Below, piece after piece: positions 1-9,177 of a DNA stretch of 64,000 bases; positions within the stretch are counted from its first letter, which is position 1; every line of letters begins with the position of its first letter. Source of the DNA: Gottfriedia solisilvae (GTDB lineage Bacteria > Bacillota > Bacilli > Bacillales > Bacillaceae_G); NCBI RefSeq assembly GCF_002128405.1, contig NZ_NETJ01000006.1, forward strand, positions 161,091 through 225,090, written 5' to 3'. Below the pieces are notes generated by a model. That model ran no database searches, was not told where the DNA came from, and saw only the letters and a program-made list of their open reading frames with translations. The translations under genes and the position numbers were made by a program.

Positions 1-190
1 GATTACAACTCCAGGTTGCTCCCTTTCCGTGGGGCGTAGATCTGAGCCTCCTGGGTCCACACGACGTGGATCATGCATGCGTTACGACAGGACGTCGTAG
101 TTTTAGCATGCCTACCTTACTTGGCCTATGGGGTCTCAGCCTTCCCGCATCTCCCACAGGAGTCTCGCACCTTCCGTTGAAATCAACTTC
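1..190. repeat. Partial copy of an intergenic repeat element (copy 1)
   Basis: About 190 bases that match, with scattered differences, the interior of the element at 29588-29880. Shared blocks include GAGCCTCCTGGGTCCACA, TGGATCATGCATGCGTTA, ACGACAGGACGTCGT and AGCATGCCTACCTTACTT. The interior folds into hairpins: TCCAC/GTGGA, and GCATGC arms enclosing ACGAC/GTCGT. The GGCTCTGTT/AACAGAGCC ends of the second copy are not visible here, so this copy is either cut by the window start or degenerate. It has no coding capacity. It resembles the short dispersed repeats common between genes in Bacillaceae genomes; I cannot assign a named family. Confidence 0.6.
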
Positions 191-461
191 TGCCTTTATC
201 TTATAAATCAAACAAACAACAATCTTTTAGAAAAGCGTCTTATTTAGGTCTTTAGAAATTGTAGCGACTAGTCTTGCACGTTTCACAAAAAAGAACCTTA
301 TAAAAAGTAAATTTTATTTCAAATTCATCCAAATATAGAAAGAAATACAAACAAGCTAAAAAGAAATAACTTTTATACAATTAATAAAGTGGACACGCTT
401 AAAAGGCATACGTATAATGAGAAACAATGATTAAACAAATTAGAAAGTGAGGAATACATAT
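191..461. other. AT-rich spacer upstream of ytxK
   Basis: The rest of the 461-base gene-free start of the window. It is AT-rich, with no open frame, no clear terminator and no strong sigma-A promoter that I can defend. The only clear signal is the GTGAGG ribosome-binding site at 447-452 just before the ytxK start. Confidence 0.5.
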
Positions 462-1454
462 ATGAGTAAAGAAAATACGGTTGAAATTTTATTTAATAAC
501 ATAGATGAATCTACAGAATTGTTAAAAGACAGTTTAGAGCTCTCTTATTTAGAAGCATTAATAGAAACTGGTGAGAATTTCTTCGAAGGGGAAATTTTAC
601 AAGAAGAAATAAATGACTTACAACAAGAGAAACTAATGAAAACAATCCAACAATATAATGAAACAACAAAAGATAATGAAAGCATAAGACGAGCGTTTCA
701 ATTAGCAATCTTAAAAGGAATGAAACAAGGTGTCCAAACAAATCATGAGATGACACCTGATGGTATTGCCTTTATTGTTTCCTATTTAGTTGGAAAATTT
801 ACAGATGGAAAAAAAGATTTGAAAATTTTAGACCCAGCTATCGGTACAGGTAATCTTTTATTAACGATTCTAAATGCGTCTAAAGATAAATTTACTGATT
901 CAGTTGGAATAGACGTAGATGATGTTTTAGTAAGAATCGCATTTGTTGTCGGAAATTTATTAGGTCACGAAATAGAATTATTTAATCAAGATAGCTTGGC
1001 ACCTCTTTTTGTTGATCCAGTTGACTTAGTTGTATGCGATCTTCCTATCGGTTTTTATCCGAATGATGAACGTGCAAAAGCTTATACACTAAAAGCAAAG
1101 GAAGGCATGTCTTTTGCGCATCATTTATTCATTGAACAGAGTATGAACTATTTAAAATCTGGTGGATTTTTCATCGGATTAGTACCAAATCATCTTTTTA
1201 CTTCTGAACAATCTCAAGCATTACAGAACTATATTAATGAAACAGGTGTGATTCAAGGATTAATACAGTTGCCATTATCTGCCTTTAAGGATGAAAGACA
1301 TCAAAAAAGCATATTAATTATCCGAAAAAATGCAGAAAATATGAAGAAGCCGAAACATGCTTTATTAGTTGATTTCCCTAAGTTAACTAATATGAAGGCT
1401 GTTGAAGACATCATGCTTCAAATGAATTCATGGTTTAAAGAAAATTTACAATAA
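462..1454 (+). CDS. ytxK: YtxK, class I SAM-dependent methyltransferase
   Basis: A 330-residue cytoplasmic protein with the N6-adenine methyltransferase fold. Motif I reads LDPAIGTGNLLLTIL (SAM-binding glycine loop), followed by an acidic strand (GIDVDD) and a motif-IV-like CDLPIGFYP, where DLPI replaces the usual NPPY catalytic tetrapeptide. The first 90 residues are acidic and helical. I place the start at the ATG at 462, because the in-frame GTG at 447 is itself the GTGAGG ribosome-binding site; this also gives nearly the length of B. subtilis YtxK. It lies just upstream of ackA, as in B. subtilis. The substrate is not known; the altered motif IV makes a DNA-modification role uncertain. 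Confidence 0.85.
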   Translation: MSKENTVEILFNNIDESTELLKDSLELSYLEALIETGENFFEGEILQEEINDLQQEKLMKTIQQYNETTKDNESIRRAFQLAILKGMKQGVQTNHEMTPDGIAFIVSYLVGKFTDGKKDLKILDPAIGTGNLLLTILNASKDKFTDSVGIDVDDVLVRIAFVVGNLLGHEIELFNQDSLAPLFVDPVDLVVCDLPIGFYPNDERAKAYTLKAKEGMSFAHHLFIEQSMNYLKSGGFFIGLVPNHLFTSEQSQALQNYINETGVIQGLIQLPLSAFKDERHQKSILIIRKNAENMKKPKHALLVDFPKLTNMKAVEDIMLQMNSWFKENLQ

Positions 1455-1463
1455 TTGAACTTT

Positions 1464-1492
1464 TAAACACGTAAACTTATTTGTGTTATAAT
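1464..1492 (+). promoter_or_regulatory. Candidate sigma-A promoter of ackA
   Basis: An extended -10 (TGT-TATAAT, hexamer 1487-1492) is preceded at 17 bp by a weak -35, TAAACA (1464-1469). It sits between the ytxK stop and ackA. I see no clear cre operator, although ackA is CcpA-activated in B. subtilis. Confidence 0.5.
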
Positions 1493-1544
1493 GATTTCAA
1501 TAAAAAAAATATAACAGTTTCATGTTTAAAGGAGATGTTGAAAC

Positions 1545-2732
1545 ATGGCAAATATTCTTGCAATTAACGCTGGTTCTTCTTCGTTAAAGTTCCAATTAAT
1601 CGAGATGCCTAGTGAAAGAGTACTTACAATAGGGTTAGTAGAACGTATTGGTCTGAAAGATAGTGTTTTTATTATCACAGTAAATGGTGAAAAAATTAAA
1701 GAAGTAACAGACATAGTTGATCACGCTGTAGCAGTAAAAATGCTATTAGATAAGCTAACAGGTTTAGGCGTTATCTCTTCGTTCGATGAGATTCACGGTG
1801 TAGGACATCGTGTAGTTCACGGTGGAGAATTATTTACTGACTCAGCTTTAATTACTGAAGAAGTAGAGAAGCAAATTGAACTACTTTCAGATTTAGCGCC
1901 ACTTCATAATCCAGCTAACTTAGTTGGAATTCGTGCGTTTAAACAAATTCTACCAAGTATTCCTGCTGTAGCAGTATTTGATACGGCTTTCCACCAAACA
2001 ATGCCTGAAGAGTCATTCTTATACAGCTTACCTTATGAATACTATAAACAATTTGGTATTCGAAAATATGGATTCCATGGTACATCTCATAAGTTCGTAA
2101 CTGCTAGAGCCGCAGAATTAATCGGTAAACCAATTGAAGAATTACGACTTATTTCATGTCACTTAGGAAATGGTGCAAGTATCGCAGCTGTTAAAGGTGG
2201 AAAATCTATTGATACTTCAATGGGATTCACACCACTTGCAGGTGTAACAATGGGTACTCGTTCAGGTAACTTAGACCCTGCTCTTATTCCTTATATCATG
2301 GAAAAAACAGGGAAAACAGCAGAGGAAGTACTTGAAGTATTAAATAAAGAAAGCGGAATGCTTGGAATTTCAGGTTTCTCAAGTGATTTACGTGATATTG
2401 AAACAGCTGCAGAAGAAGGTAACAAACGTGCTATTATTGCGCAAGATGTATTTGTAAGTCGTATCCATAAATATTTAGGTTCTTACGCTGCACGTATGAA
2501 AGGTGTCGATGCGATTATTTTCACAGCAGGTATCGGTGAAAATGGTCCGGAAATTCGTGAAGCAGTGTTAGAAGGACTAGAGTTTATGGGAGTTTACTTC
2601 GATCCAAGTAAAAATAATATAAGAGGAAAAGAGGCTTTCATTAGCTTTGATCACTCACCAGTTAAAGTAATTGTTATTCCAACGAATGAAGAAGTTGTAA
2701 TCGCAAGAGACGTTGTTCGTATTGGAATGTAA
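1545..2732 (+). CDS. ackA: Acetate kinase
   Basis: A 395-residue cytoplasmic enzyme that interconverts acetyl phosphate plus ADP with acetate plus ATP, the energy-yielding last step of overflow metabolism after phosphotransacetylase. The family hallmarks are all present: N-terminal [33 protein letters not shown], the nucleotide-site segment [19 protein letters not shown] and FTAGIGENG. Its length equals B. subtilis AckA. The start ATG is preceded by AAAGGAGATG at good spacing. It has its own promoter and ends in a long hairpin terminator, so it is probably a single-gene transcript. Nothing unusual in the sequence. Confidence 0.98.
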   Translation: MANILAINAGSSSLKFQLIEMPSERVLTIGLVERIGLKDSVFIITVNGEKIKEVTDIVDHAVAVKMLLDKLTGLGVISSFDEIHGVGHRVVHGGELFTDSALITEEVEKQIELLSDLAPLHNPANLVGIRAFKQILPSIPAVAVFDTAFHQTMPEESFLYSLPYEYYKQFGIRKYGFHGTSHKFVTARAAELIGKPIEELRLISCHLGNGASIAAVKGGKSIDTSMGFTPLAGVTMGTRSGNLDPALIPYIMEKTGKTAEEVLEVLNKESGMLGISGFSSDLRDIETAAEEGNKRAIIAQDVFVSRIHKYLGSYAARMKGVDAIIFTAGIGENGPEIREAVLEGLEFMGVYFDPSKNNIRGKEAFISFDHSPVKVIVIPTNEEVVIARDVVRIGM

Positions 2733-2743
2733 TGATTTAATAT

Positions 2744-2819
2744 AACGTAGAGCATACAAAAAAAGAAGATCTCATATTCTTATTATGAGTTCACTTTTTT
2801 ATCGCTCTACGTTTTTTTT
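2744..2819 (+). terminator. Long hairpin terminator after ackA
   Basis: Outer arms ACGTAGAGC and GCTCTACGT close a 70-base stem with further pairing inside (CTCATA/TATGAG and A-rich against T-rich arms), followed by a run of eight T. It is unusually long for a simple intrinsic terminator. Confidence 0.8.
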
Positions 2820-2837
2820 ATACTACGAGGTGATGGT

Positions 2838-3686
2838 ATGGACAGCATAAAAGAATTTAATCTTTGGTTAGAGATTAATGAAAGGATGAGTGAAAAAAGA
2901 AAGAATAGTTCAAATCGATTCGAGCAGATGTTTAAAAAAACCTCTTCTTATATTTCTCAAAAAATTCCTCATGCATATTCTGATGCTTTCAAAGATTTTT
3001 TATCAACTGCATTCTTTCACTCGCAATCCTTTTTACAAACTTCTAAGCATTTCCATGAAAAGAAAAATGATATTTTACGAAGAGCACAAATATTAAGAAG
3101 TGATATAACAAAAATTAATGACCTAAGGAATTTACCAATACGCCAACTGAATTTTTTAGCCGAACAAGAAATTTCTAAAGCACTCATTATTTCAAGTGTA
3201 CAAGGTGGCATGAGCGGCACGAGTTCTAAACTTGCGATGTTTTGTGATTTACCGGCTTTATTACTAGTAAATCTGAAAACCGTCCAAGAAATTGCTATGT
3301 GTTATGGATATGACGTCAGTATTCCATTAGAAATGGAATGTTGTTTAAAGGTGTTGCAAGGTGCATTACTCCCTTCGCCAGTAAAATATGAGAGATGGCA
3401 TACACTAATGACTGACACTTTGAAGCATGAAGATGAGGATGTATTTGCAATTTGGGATAGTGAGTTCAACGGAGAAGATGTATATCAAACATTATTTTTA
3501 CAATTTAGTAAGCTGTTCATTATACATTCTTTAAAAAATCGTCTAATCGGTGGGGTACCTGTAGTTGGAATAGCTGTTGGGGCCAAATGGAACGAAAATC
3601 TTACAAAAAATGTTTTAGAGTATACGAAAGCTTTTTATCAATATAGATTGTTATCAAAACGAATAAAAAAAGAGCCAACAGTTTAA
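2838..3686 (+). CDS. EcsC-family protein
   Basis: A 282-residue protein assigned to the EcsC family from its C-terminal two thirds: an amphipathic, alanine/serine-rich segment (AEQEISKALIISSVQGGMSG), then LPALLLVNLKTVQEIAMCYGYD, and a glycine-rich end RLIGGVPVVGIAVGAKWNENL. These hydrophobic stretches suggest membrane association. B. subtilis EcsC lies with the EcsAB ABC transporter, but no transporter is next door here. The biochemical role of the family is unknown. The start ATG follows GAGGTGAT. The stop codon falls inside the loop of the downstream terminator. Confidence 0.75.
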   Translation: MDSIKEFNLWLEINERMSEKRKNSSNRFEQMFKKTSSYISQKIPHAYSDAFKDFLSTAFFHSQSFLQTSKHFHEKKNDILRRAQILRSDITKINDLRNLPIRQLNFLAEQEISKALIISSVQGGMSGTSSKLAMFCDLPALLLVNLKTVQEIAMCYGYDVSIPLEMECCLKVLQGALLPSPVKYERWHTLMTDTLKHEDEDVFAIWDSEFNGEDVYQTLFLQFSKLFIIHSLKNRLIGGVPVVGIAVGAKWNENLTKNVLEYTKAFYQYRLLSKRIKKEPTV

Positions 3687-3703
3687 CAGTTGGCTCTTTT
3701 TTT
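3667..3703. terminator. Bidirectional terminator
   Basis: Nine-bp arms AGAGCCAAC/GTTGGCTCT, with A6 on one side and T7 on the other, serve the convergent genes on both strands. The plus-strand TAA stop (3684-3686) lies in the loop, and the minus-strand stop (3702-3704) overlaps the T-run. Confidence 0.9.
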
Positions 3704-4025
3704 ATCCATGTATCTTCACATCATCAGATACTTTTTGGTTACTTCTAAACCAAATCCATAAATCATTAATAATGGAAGCCAATTCCGCAATTTCAGAATT
3801 TAGTTTACAACTAACGACAAAATCAGCTTCGTTATTTAATTGCTCTTGTTTATAGTTAATTGAGAACTCAAGACGTTTAATCCGATCAGGTATATCTCCT
3901 CTAATGCATTCCCATTCTGTTAGAATCGCCTGCTGCTGTTCGTGAGAGTAATCTTCCCAGTCTAATAATAAGTCTGGTAGTAAAATACCTAATCGTTCAT
4001 CAAATGAAAAATAATCTTGTAACAT
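3702..4025 (-). CDS. Conserved-looking hypothetical protein, 107 aa
   Basis: A small soluble, acidic protein with tryptophan-rich ends (LLDWEDY, ILTEWECIRGDIPDRIKRLE, INDLWIWFRSNQ) and a predicted all-helical fold. I do not recognise the family. The gene looks real: there is a strong GAGGGGGAG ribosome-binding site 7 bases before the ATG, codon use is like its neighbours, and the frame ends neatly at a bidirectional terminator. No signal peptide or membrane segment is visible. It stands alone on the minus strand between the EcsC-family gene and the SDR gene, which says nothing firm about function. Confidence 0.7.
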   Translation of the reverse strand: MLQDYFSFDERLGILLPDLLLDWEDYSHEQQQAILTEWECIRGDIPDRIKRLEFSINYKQEQLNNEADFVVSCKLNSEIAELASIINDLWIWFRSNQKVSDDVKIHG

Positions 4026-4340
4026 CCGTACTCCCCCTCTACACTATATTATACATTGAAAAAAATAAGTGAAACAATTTGTTTTTTGATATTTTTAAAA
4101 TAGAGTCTAACTACTTTATTTTTAAGACATTCTATTTAACATAAATCAAAAACTAAGTTATATTTACCTTACATATCTAATTTTTTCAAGTTTAGCTATA
4201 GCTAACTAATTTATTTAAAATTGTATAAGATAGGATAGATAGAAACATACATAAAACTCATGAAATTTAAATAAGAAAAATCTCATTTTAGTCATCAAAC
4301 ATATACTAAGTTGTTATTAAGATTTGAAAGGAAGAAGGAT
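4026..4340. other. AT-rich intergenic stretch, no feature recognised
   Basis: About 315 bases between divergent genes, over 75% A+T, with several TATAAT-like words but no -35/-10 pair I would call. No terminator and no open frame. It must hold the promoters for both flanking genes. Confidence 0.5.
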
Positions 4341-5111
4341 ATGAAACATGCTGTCATAACAGCAGGGACGAAAGGGTTAGGAAAAAAAGTAACAGAATCG
4401 TTCTTAAAAGAGGGCTACTCTGTTACGGTTACATATTTCTCTGATGATCAGGCAATGAACCAGAGAAAAGAAGAGTGGAAAGAATATTCGGACCGAATTC
4501 TCTTTTTAAAAGGAAATATAACCGATAAAGAATTTTTAAAAGAGATTACGACAAAAACAATGAAGAAATTTGGAAGAATTGATTGTTTAATTAACAATGC
4601 CGGACCATATCTATTTAACCGTAAAAAACTGGCTGACTACTCTGAAGAGGAGTGGGAATACTTGTTATATGGTAATTTGCACAGTGTGTTTTATTTGTTA
4701 AAGCAAATTATACCAATAATGAGAGAACAAAAATTTGGTCGTATTATAAATTATGGCTTCCAAGGGGCAAATTCAGCATCGGGTTGGATTTACAGATCAG
4801 CGTTTAGTACTGCAAAGGTCGGATTAGTTTCACTAACAAAAACAATTGCATATGAAGAAGCTGAACATGGAATCACTTCTAATATGATTTGTCCTGGCGA
4901 TATATATGGCGAAATGAAGGAAGCTTCTAGACTTGATGCACTACAAAAAGGTAGTGGAAATGCACCTGTTGGTAGATTTGGTACTGGTGAGGATATTGCT
5001 AGAATGGTTCAGTTTTTGTGTAAAGATGAATCAGATTTTATTACGGGTGATGTAATCGAAATAACAGGTGGCTTAGATGTCATTCATAAATATAGGCATC
5101 AATCTTTATAA
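4341..5111 (+). CDS. Short-chain dehydrogenase/reductase, YtkK-like (atypical active site)
   Basis: A 256-residue Rossmann-fold oxidoreductase of the classical SDR length. The N-terminus gives the dinucleotide loop TAGTKGLGK, followed by the stabilising LINNAGP and the C-terminal PGDIYGEMKE and FITGDVIEITGGLD. The segment that should carry the catalytic Tyr-x3-Lys reads YRSAFSTAKVGL: the residue four before the lysine is Phe, and the nearest Tyr is eight before it. From memory B. subtilis YtkK, annotated as a possible 3-oxoacyl-ACP reductase, has the same RSAF-x3-K arrangement. The start is the ATG at 4341 after AAAGGAAGAAGG, not the upstream TTG-type start. The substrate is unknown, and it may not be a catalytically ordinary SDR. 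Confidence 0.8.
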   Translation: MKHAVITAGTKGLGKKVTESFLKEGYSVTVTYFSDDQAMNQRKEEWKEYSDRILFLKGNITDKEFLKEITTKTMKKFGRIDCLINNAGPYLFNRKKLADYSEEEWEYLLYGNLHSVFYLLKQIIPIMREQKFGRIINYGFQGANSASGWIYRSAFSTAKVGLVSLTKTIAYEEAEHGITSNMICPGDIYGEMKEASRLDALQKGSGNAPVGRFGTGEDIARMVQFLCKDESDFITGDVIEITGGLDVIHKYRHQSL

Positions 5112-5191
5112 TGAATAAATGGGACAATTCCAATATTGAAGCATAAATTATAGTACAAAAGATTTTGAATTAACAATTTAATTAGAAAAAA

Positions 5192-5231
5192 AGCGTTTTC
5201 ATTGGGTCATTTTACCTTTTTGTGATAAAAT
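5192..5231 (+). promoter_or_regulatory. Candidate ald promoter with a half-cre-like element
   Basis: A weak -35 TTGGGT (5202-5207) and a -10 TAAAAT (5226-5231) are 18 bp apart. Immediately upstream, AAGCGTTTTCA (5191-5201) matches the right half of a catabolite-responsive element, but the left half is poly-A. The promoter is tentative and the operator more so. Confidence 0.35.
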
Positions 5232-5304
5232 AAAGGTGTTATATTTTTAAATATAGAATTCATCCTAAGAGGCACGAATTAATTATATTTCAGGGGGAAA
5301 TAAA

Positions 5305-6438
5305 ATGCGTATTGGGGTACCAAAAGAAATAAAAAATAATGAAAATCGAGTAGCAATTACACCTGCTGGCGTAATGAATTTAGTAGGACATGGTCATACA
5401 GTTTTCATCGAAACAGCAGCTGGTCTAGGTTCAGGTTTTACTGATGAAGAATACGTAAAAGCTGGTGCTTCAATTGTTGAAACAGCTGAAGAAGCTTGGA
5501 ACAATGAAATGGTTATGAAAGTTAAAGAGCCAATTCCAAGTGAGTATGGCTATTTCCGTGAAGGTTTAATTCTTTTCACATATTTACATTTAGCTCCAGA
5601 GCCAGAGTTAACGAAGGCTTTAATTGATAATAAAGTAGTTGGAATCGCTTACGAAACTGTACAAGTTGGTAACACTTTACCATTATTAACACCAATGAGT
5701 GAAGTTGCTGGTCGTATGTCAGCTCAAATCGGGGCGCAATTCCTTGAGAAAAACAAAGGCGGTAAAGGTATTCTTTTAGGTGGCGTTCCAGGTGTTCGTC
5801 GTGGAAAAGTAACAATCATTGGTGGAGGAGTTGCTGGAACAAATGCTGCTAAAGTAGCTGTAGGTCTTGGCGCTCACGTAACAATGATCGACTTAAACCC
5901 TGATCGTTTACGTCAATTAGATGATATTTTTGGACATCAAATTACAACATTAATGTCTAATCCATATAATATTTCTGAAGCAGTTAAAGAATCAGATTTA
6001 GTAATTGGTGCAGTATTAATTCCAGGTGCTAAAGCGCCTAAACTTGTTTCAAAAGAAATGATTGAAGCAATGGAACCAGGTTCTGTAGTTGTAGATATCG
6101 CAATTGACCAAGGTGGAATTTTTGAAACGACTGATCGTATTACTACACACGATTTCCCAACATATGAGAAACACGGAGTAGTACATTACGCAGTAGCTAA
6201 TATGCCTGGCGCAGTACCTCGAACTTCAACAATGGCATTAACGAATGTAACTGTACCTTATGCTGTTCAAATTGCTAACAAAGGCTACCACAAAGCTTGC
6301 TTAGAAAATGTAGCATTATTAAAAGGTATTAACACTCTTGATGGATATGTAACTTATGAAGCAGTTGCTGAAGCTCACGGTTTAGAGTTTAAAGAAGCAG
6401 CTACATTATTACAAGGTACATCAGTATCTACGAACTAA
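5305..6438 (+). CDS. ald: Alanine dehydrogenase
   Basis: A 377-residue NAD-dependent enzyme catalysing L-alanine + NAD+ + H2O to pyruvate + NH4+ + NADH. In Bacillus it lets alanine serve as carbon and nitrogen source and is needed for normal sporulation. Visible hallmarks are the N-terminal signature [20 protein letters not shown], the substrate-binding lysine in MKVKEP, the catalytic histidine in YLHLAPE, the NAD loop [14 protein letters not shown], and [15 protein letters not shown]. Length is one residue short of B. subtilis Ald. The start follows CAGGGGGAAAT. It is monocistronic between its own promoter region and a terminator. Confidence 0.98.
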   Translation: MRIGVPKEIKNNENRVAITPAGVMNLVGHGHTVFIETAAGLGSGFTDEEYVKAGASIVETAEEAWNNEMVMKVKEPIPSEYGYFREGLILFTYLHLAPEPELTKALIDNKVVGIAYETVQVGNTLPLLTPMSEVAGRMSAQIGAQFLEKNKGGKGILLGGVPGVRRGKVTIIGGGVAGTNAAKVAVGLGAHVTMIDLNPDRLRQLDDIFGHQITTLMSNPYNISEAVKESDLVIGAVLIPGAKAPKLVSKEMIEAMEPGSVVVDIAIDQGGIFETTDRITTHDFPTYEKHGVVHYAVANMPGAVPRTSTMALTNVTVPYAVQIANKGYHKACLENVALLKGINTLDGYVTYEAVAEAHGLEFKEAATLLQGTSVSTN

Positions 6439-6445
6439 TTAGATT

Positions 6446-6479
6446 AAATCCCTTTTCTTATACAGGAAAGGGATTTTTT
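6446..6479 (+). terminator. Terminator after ald
   Basis: Arms AATCCCTTTTC and GGAAAGGGATT with a short loop, then T6. Confidence 0.9.
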
Positions 6480-6546
6480 ATTTGGGCTTCTTAAAATTGA
6501 TAAGAAATAAAAAAGTAGTACAAGTAAACTTGACTACCTTTTAGTA

Positions 6547-7071
6547 TCATTTCAAATATTCTTCTCTTAAAAAACTATATTGGAACATATCACGATGTTC
6601 GCCTCTAAAAAATTCATGCTTTCTCAGGATTCCATCTAAATGAAAACCATTTTTTGTAAGGAATGTTTGTGATGATAAATTAAAATCGTAAACTTCCCCA
6701 TACAATTTTATTAAATTTAAATTGTTGAAAGCAAAATTTAATAAATAGTTTATTGCGAATGAACCAATTCCTTTATTTTGTAAATCTTTTTCACCAATAA
6801 GAATACCAAATGCGGCATGGCCATTTTCTTGATCAAGATTTCCAAGCTCAACTCTACCTACACATTGACCATTATACTCAATTGTAAACAAATGAAGCGT
6901 TGGTTTTAAACCTTCAAAGTACTGATTATAGCCATTTTGCATTTCTTCAAGACTTCTAGGTTTTTCTACTCCAACAAGCCTACCAATCTGATCATCACAT
7001 TCCCATTTGTGCATAATCGGAACATCTGGAGGAGTAACCTGTCGAACAATGATGGTACCTATTTGACTCAT
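6547..7071 (-). CDS. GNAT acetyltransferase (RimJ/RimL type)
   Basis: A 174-residue GNAT-fold protein. The acetyl-CoA site is seen in LQNKGIGSFAINYLL (a Q/R-x2-G-x-G/A variant), followed by the typical NLIKLYGEVYDFNLSSQTFLTKNGF segment and HEFFRGEHRDMFQYSFLREEY at the end. These features fit the Acetyltransf_3 group that modifies ribosomal protein N-termini or small molecules. The substrate cannot be read from the sequence. Its ATG begins one base after the stop of the upstream M24 peptidase gene and has no good ribosome-binding site, so it is probably translated by coupling from that gene. Confidence 0.85.
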   Translation of the reverse strand: MSQIGTIIVRQVTPPDVPIMHKWECDDQIGRLVGVEKPRSLEEMQNGYNQYFEGLKPTLHLFTIEYNGQCVGRVELGNLDQENGHAAFGILIGEKDLQNKGIGSFAINYLLNFAFNNLNLIKLYGEVYDFNLSSQTFLTKNGFHLDGILRKHEFFRGEHRDMFQYSFLREEYLK

Positions 7072-7072
7072 C

Positions 7073-8167
7073 TTATAAAATAATTAAATCTTTAGGGAAT
7101 TTAGTAAGCGTTAAAGCACCAGTCTCAGTAATGACGATATCATCCTCAATACGAACTCCACCAACATTTGGTACATAAATACCAGGCTCAATTGTATATG
7201 ACATACCTGTTTTAATAATGCCAGTATTTGAGTCATTTACTGATGGGTAATCATGAATACCGATACCTAAACCATGTCCAATTCTATGAACAAAGTATTC
7301 ACCATAACCTGCATCTGCAATGATGTTACGTGCAGCACGATCAACATTACCCAACGTTTCACCAGGTTTACTTACATCGATAGCAGCAAGTTGACCTTTT
7401 AATACAGTTTCATAAATTTCACGTTGTTGTTCATTAGGCTCACCAAACATTACTGTACGAGTAATATCAGAGCAATATCCATCAACAATAAATCCTAGAT
7501 CCATTAAAACAAACTCGCCTTTTTTAATTGCGTTTGTTCCTGGGTTACCATGAGGTAATGCTGAATTTGCACCAGTTAAGATTAATGTACTAAATGAAGT
7601 TTTAGCAAAACCTTTTTTCTTCATTTCGTATTCCATCTCAGCAATTAAATCCATTTCAGTTTTACCTTCAGCAATACGGTCGACAATGATTTGACAAGCC
7701 ATATCAGCTGCATCAGCTGCCGCTTGCATACGACGAATTTCTTCTTGGTCTTTAATTAAGCGTAAATCATGTAATTTTTCTTCAGCAGCTAAGAATTGTA
7801 CACCTGGGAACAGTTGTAATAATTTCTCATATCGCTGAACAAGTAAATGTTCTTTTTCAATTGCCATACGGCTAACAGTTATATTACGTTTAGCCAATGA
7901 TTCTTGAATCATAGCCCAAGGGTCTTGACTGTCATTAAAGCCGATTACATCATATTTCCAACCTGCGTGTTTTACATGACCAACTTCCATTTGCGGACAA
8001 ACAAGAATTGGTTCTTCATTTGGAAATACAAGAACTGCCAGTAGGCGTTCATGGGGATTACAATGGAAATTAGTTAAATAAAATACATTCTCAGTAGATG
8101 TAATGAATCCTAGTTGAATATCTTGTTCTTTTAACCAAGTTGATAGATTTTGTATACGGTGTTCCAT
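7073..8167 (-). CDS. M24 family aminopeptidase (Xaa-Pro dipeptidase-like)
   Basis: A 364-residue cytoplasmic metallopeptidase with a creatinase-type N-terminal domain (about 1-130) and a pita-bread catalytic domain. The five metal ligands are visible: two Asp in LMDLGFIVDGYCSDITRT, His in HRIGHGLGIGIHDYP, Glu in YTIEPGIYVP and Glu in RIEDDIVIT. It is expected to hydrolyse Xaa-Pro or related dipeptides; it resembles B. subtilis YkvY/YqhT. I choose the ATG at 8167, because GAGAAAGG directly abuts the earlier ATG (8176) but is well spaced from this one. It is the first gene of a two-gene unit with the GNAT gene. Confidence 0.88.
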   Translation of the reverse strand: MEHRIQNLSTWLKEQDIQLGFITSTENVFYLTNFHCNPHERLLAVLVFPNEEPILVCPQMEVGHVKHAGWKYDVIGFNDSQDPWAMIQESLAKRNITVSRMAIEKEHLLVQRYEKLLQLFPGVQFLAAEEKLHDLRLIKDQEEIRRMQAAADAADMACQIIVDRIAEGKTEMDLIAEMEYEMKKKGFAKTSFSTLILTGANSALPHGNPGTNAIKKGEFVLMDLGFIVDGYCSDITRTVMFGEPNEQQREIYETVLKGQLAAIDVSKPGETLGNVDRAARNIIADAGYGEYFVHRIGHGLGIGIHDYPSVNDSNTGIIKTGMSYTIEPGIYVPNVGGVRIEDDIVITETGALTLTKFPKDLIIL

Positions 8168-8360
8168 ATGTAACATCCTTTCTCAAAAAACAATTTACTG
8201 CATTCAACAAATAGTGTTTACAGTGTTTTATATCATTATTTTATCATTTGTTGAAGAAGTCGTAAAATAACAACAGCATTGGTAGGTTTATTGTTTTTGA
8301 AAATAGTTATTATCTGTTAAAATATGGTAGATACTAATTTATTTAAAGGAGTGAGTTCTT

Positions 8361-9047
8361 TTGAATATCACATATTTTGGACAAAGTGTTTTATTAATTG
8401 AACATGGGCAAGACGCGATTATCATTGACCCGTTTATTAATGGCAATCCTCATACTAATATTAAGGTAGAGGATCTAAAGGTAAATTATATTTATGTTAC
8501 ACACGGACACGGAGACCATTTAGGTGATACTGTAGAACTTGCTAAACAAAATAATGCAACAGTCATCGCACCTGTAGAACTAGCAACATGGATTTCATGG
8601 CAAGGGGTAAATGTTGTACCAATGCATATTGGTGGAGAAAAGGAGTTTTCATTTGGGAAACTGAAATTAATTGAGGCAATTCATGGATCAAGTATCGTTG
8701 ATGAAGAAAATAAGCAAATTATTAATGTAGGTCCTGCTTCAGGCGTTTTACTAAAAATTGCAGGGAAGACGATTTATCATGCAGGTGATACAGCATTATT
8801 TAGAGGAATGAAAACACTTGGTGAATACGAACAAATCGATTTAGCGTACTTACCGATCGGCAATCATTTTACAATGGGGATTGATGATGCAGTAATTGCT
8901 GCAAAATGGATCGATGCTAAACAAGTAGTGCCAATACATTACAATACATTCCCAGCTATTCAAGCCGACCCTAATGAATTTTTAGATAAGTTAACAAAGA
9001 AAAACGGTTTTGTTCAAGAGCCAAATACAACTATTTCATTATTGTAA
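8361..9047 (+). CDS. ytkL: YtkL, metal-dependent hydrolase (UPF0173, MBL fold)
   Basis: A 228-residue metallo-beta-lactamase-fold protein. The metal site HxHxDH appears as THGHGDHLGD; further ligands are likely in AIHGSS, YHAGDTALF and PIHYNTFP near the C-terminus. It matches B. subtilis YtkL in length and order (next to ytoI). Translation starts at TTG, supported by AAAGGAGTGAG eight bases upstream. The substrate is unknown for the family. A hairpin terminator follows immediately. Confidence 0.93.
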   Translation: MNITYFGQSVLLIEHGQDAIIIDPFINGNPHTNIKVEDLKVNYIYVTHGHGDHLGDTVELAKQNNATVIAPVELATWISWQGVNVVPMHIGGEKEFSFGKLKLIEAIHGSSIVDEENKQIINVGPASGVLLKIAGKTIYHAGDTALFRGMKTLGEYEQIDLAYLPIGNHFTMGIDDAVIAAKWIDAKQVVPIHYNTFPAIQADPNEFLDKLTKKNGFVQEPNTTISLL

Positions 9048-9083
9048 TATAAATTAAGCGTTAAAATTATAGTACAGATTAAT

Positions 9084-9108
9084 AAGCACGTTTAAACGTG
9101 CTTTTTTT
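9084..9108 (+). terminator. Terminator after ytkL
   Basis: Palindrome AGCACGTTTAAACGTGCT followed by T7. A good -10 (TATAAT, 9126-9131) for ytoI comes shortly after. Confidence 0.9.
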
Positions 9109-9177
9109 AATGGTATGAATTGTTATATAATAGTTAATAAAAATATTAATACAACCATTGAAAGCTTGGTGAGGCAA

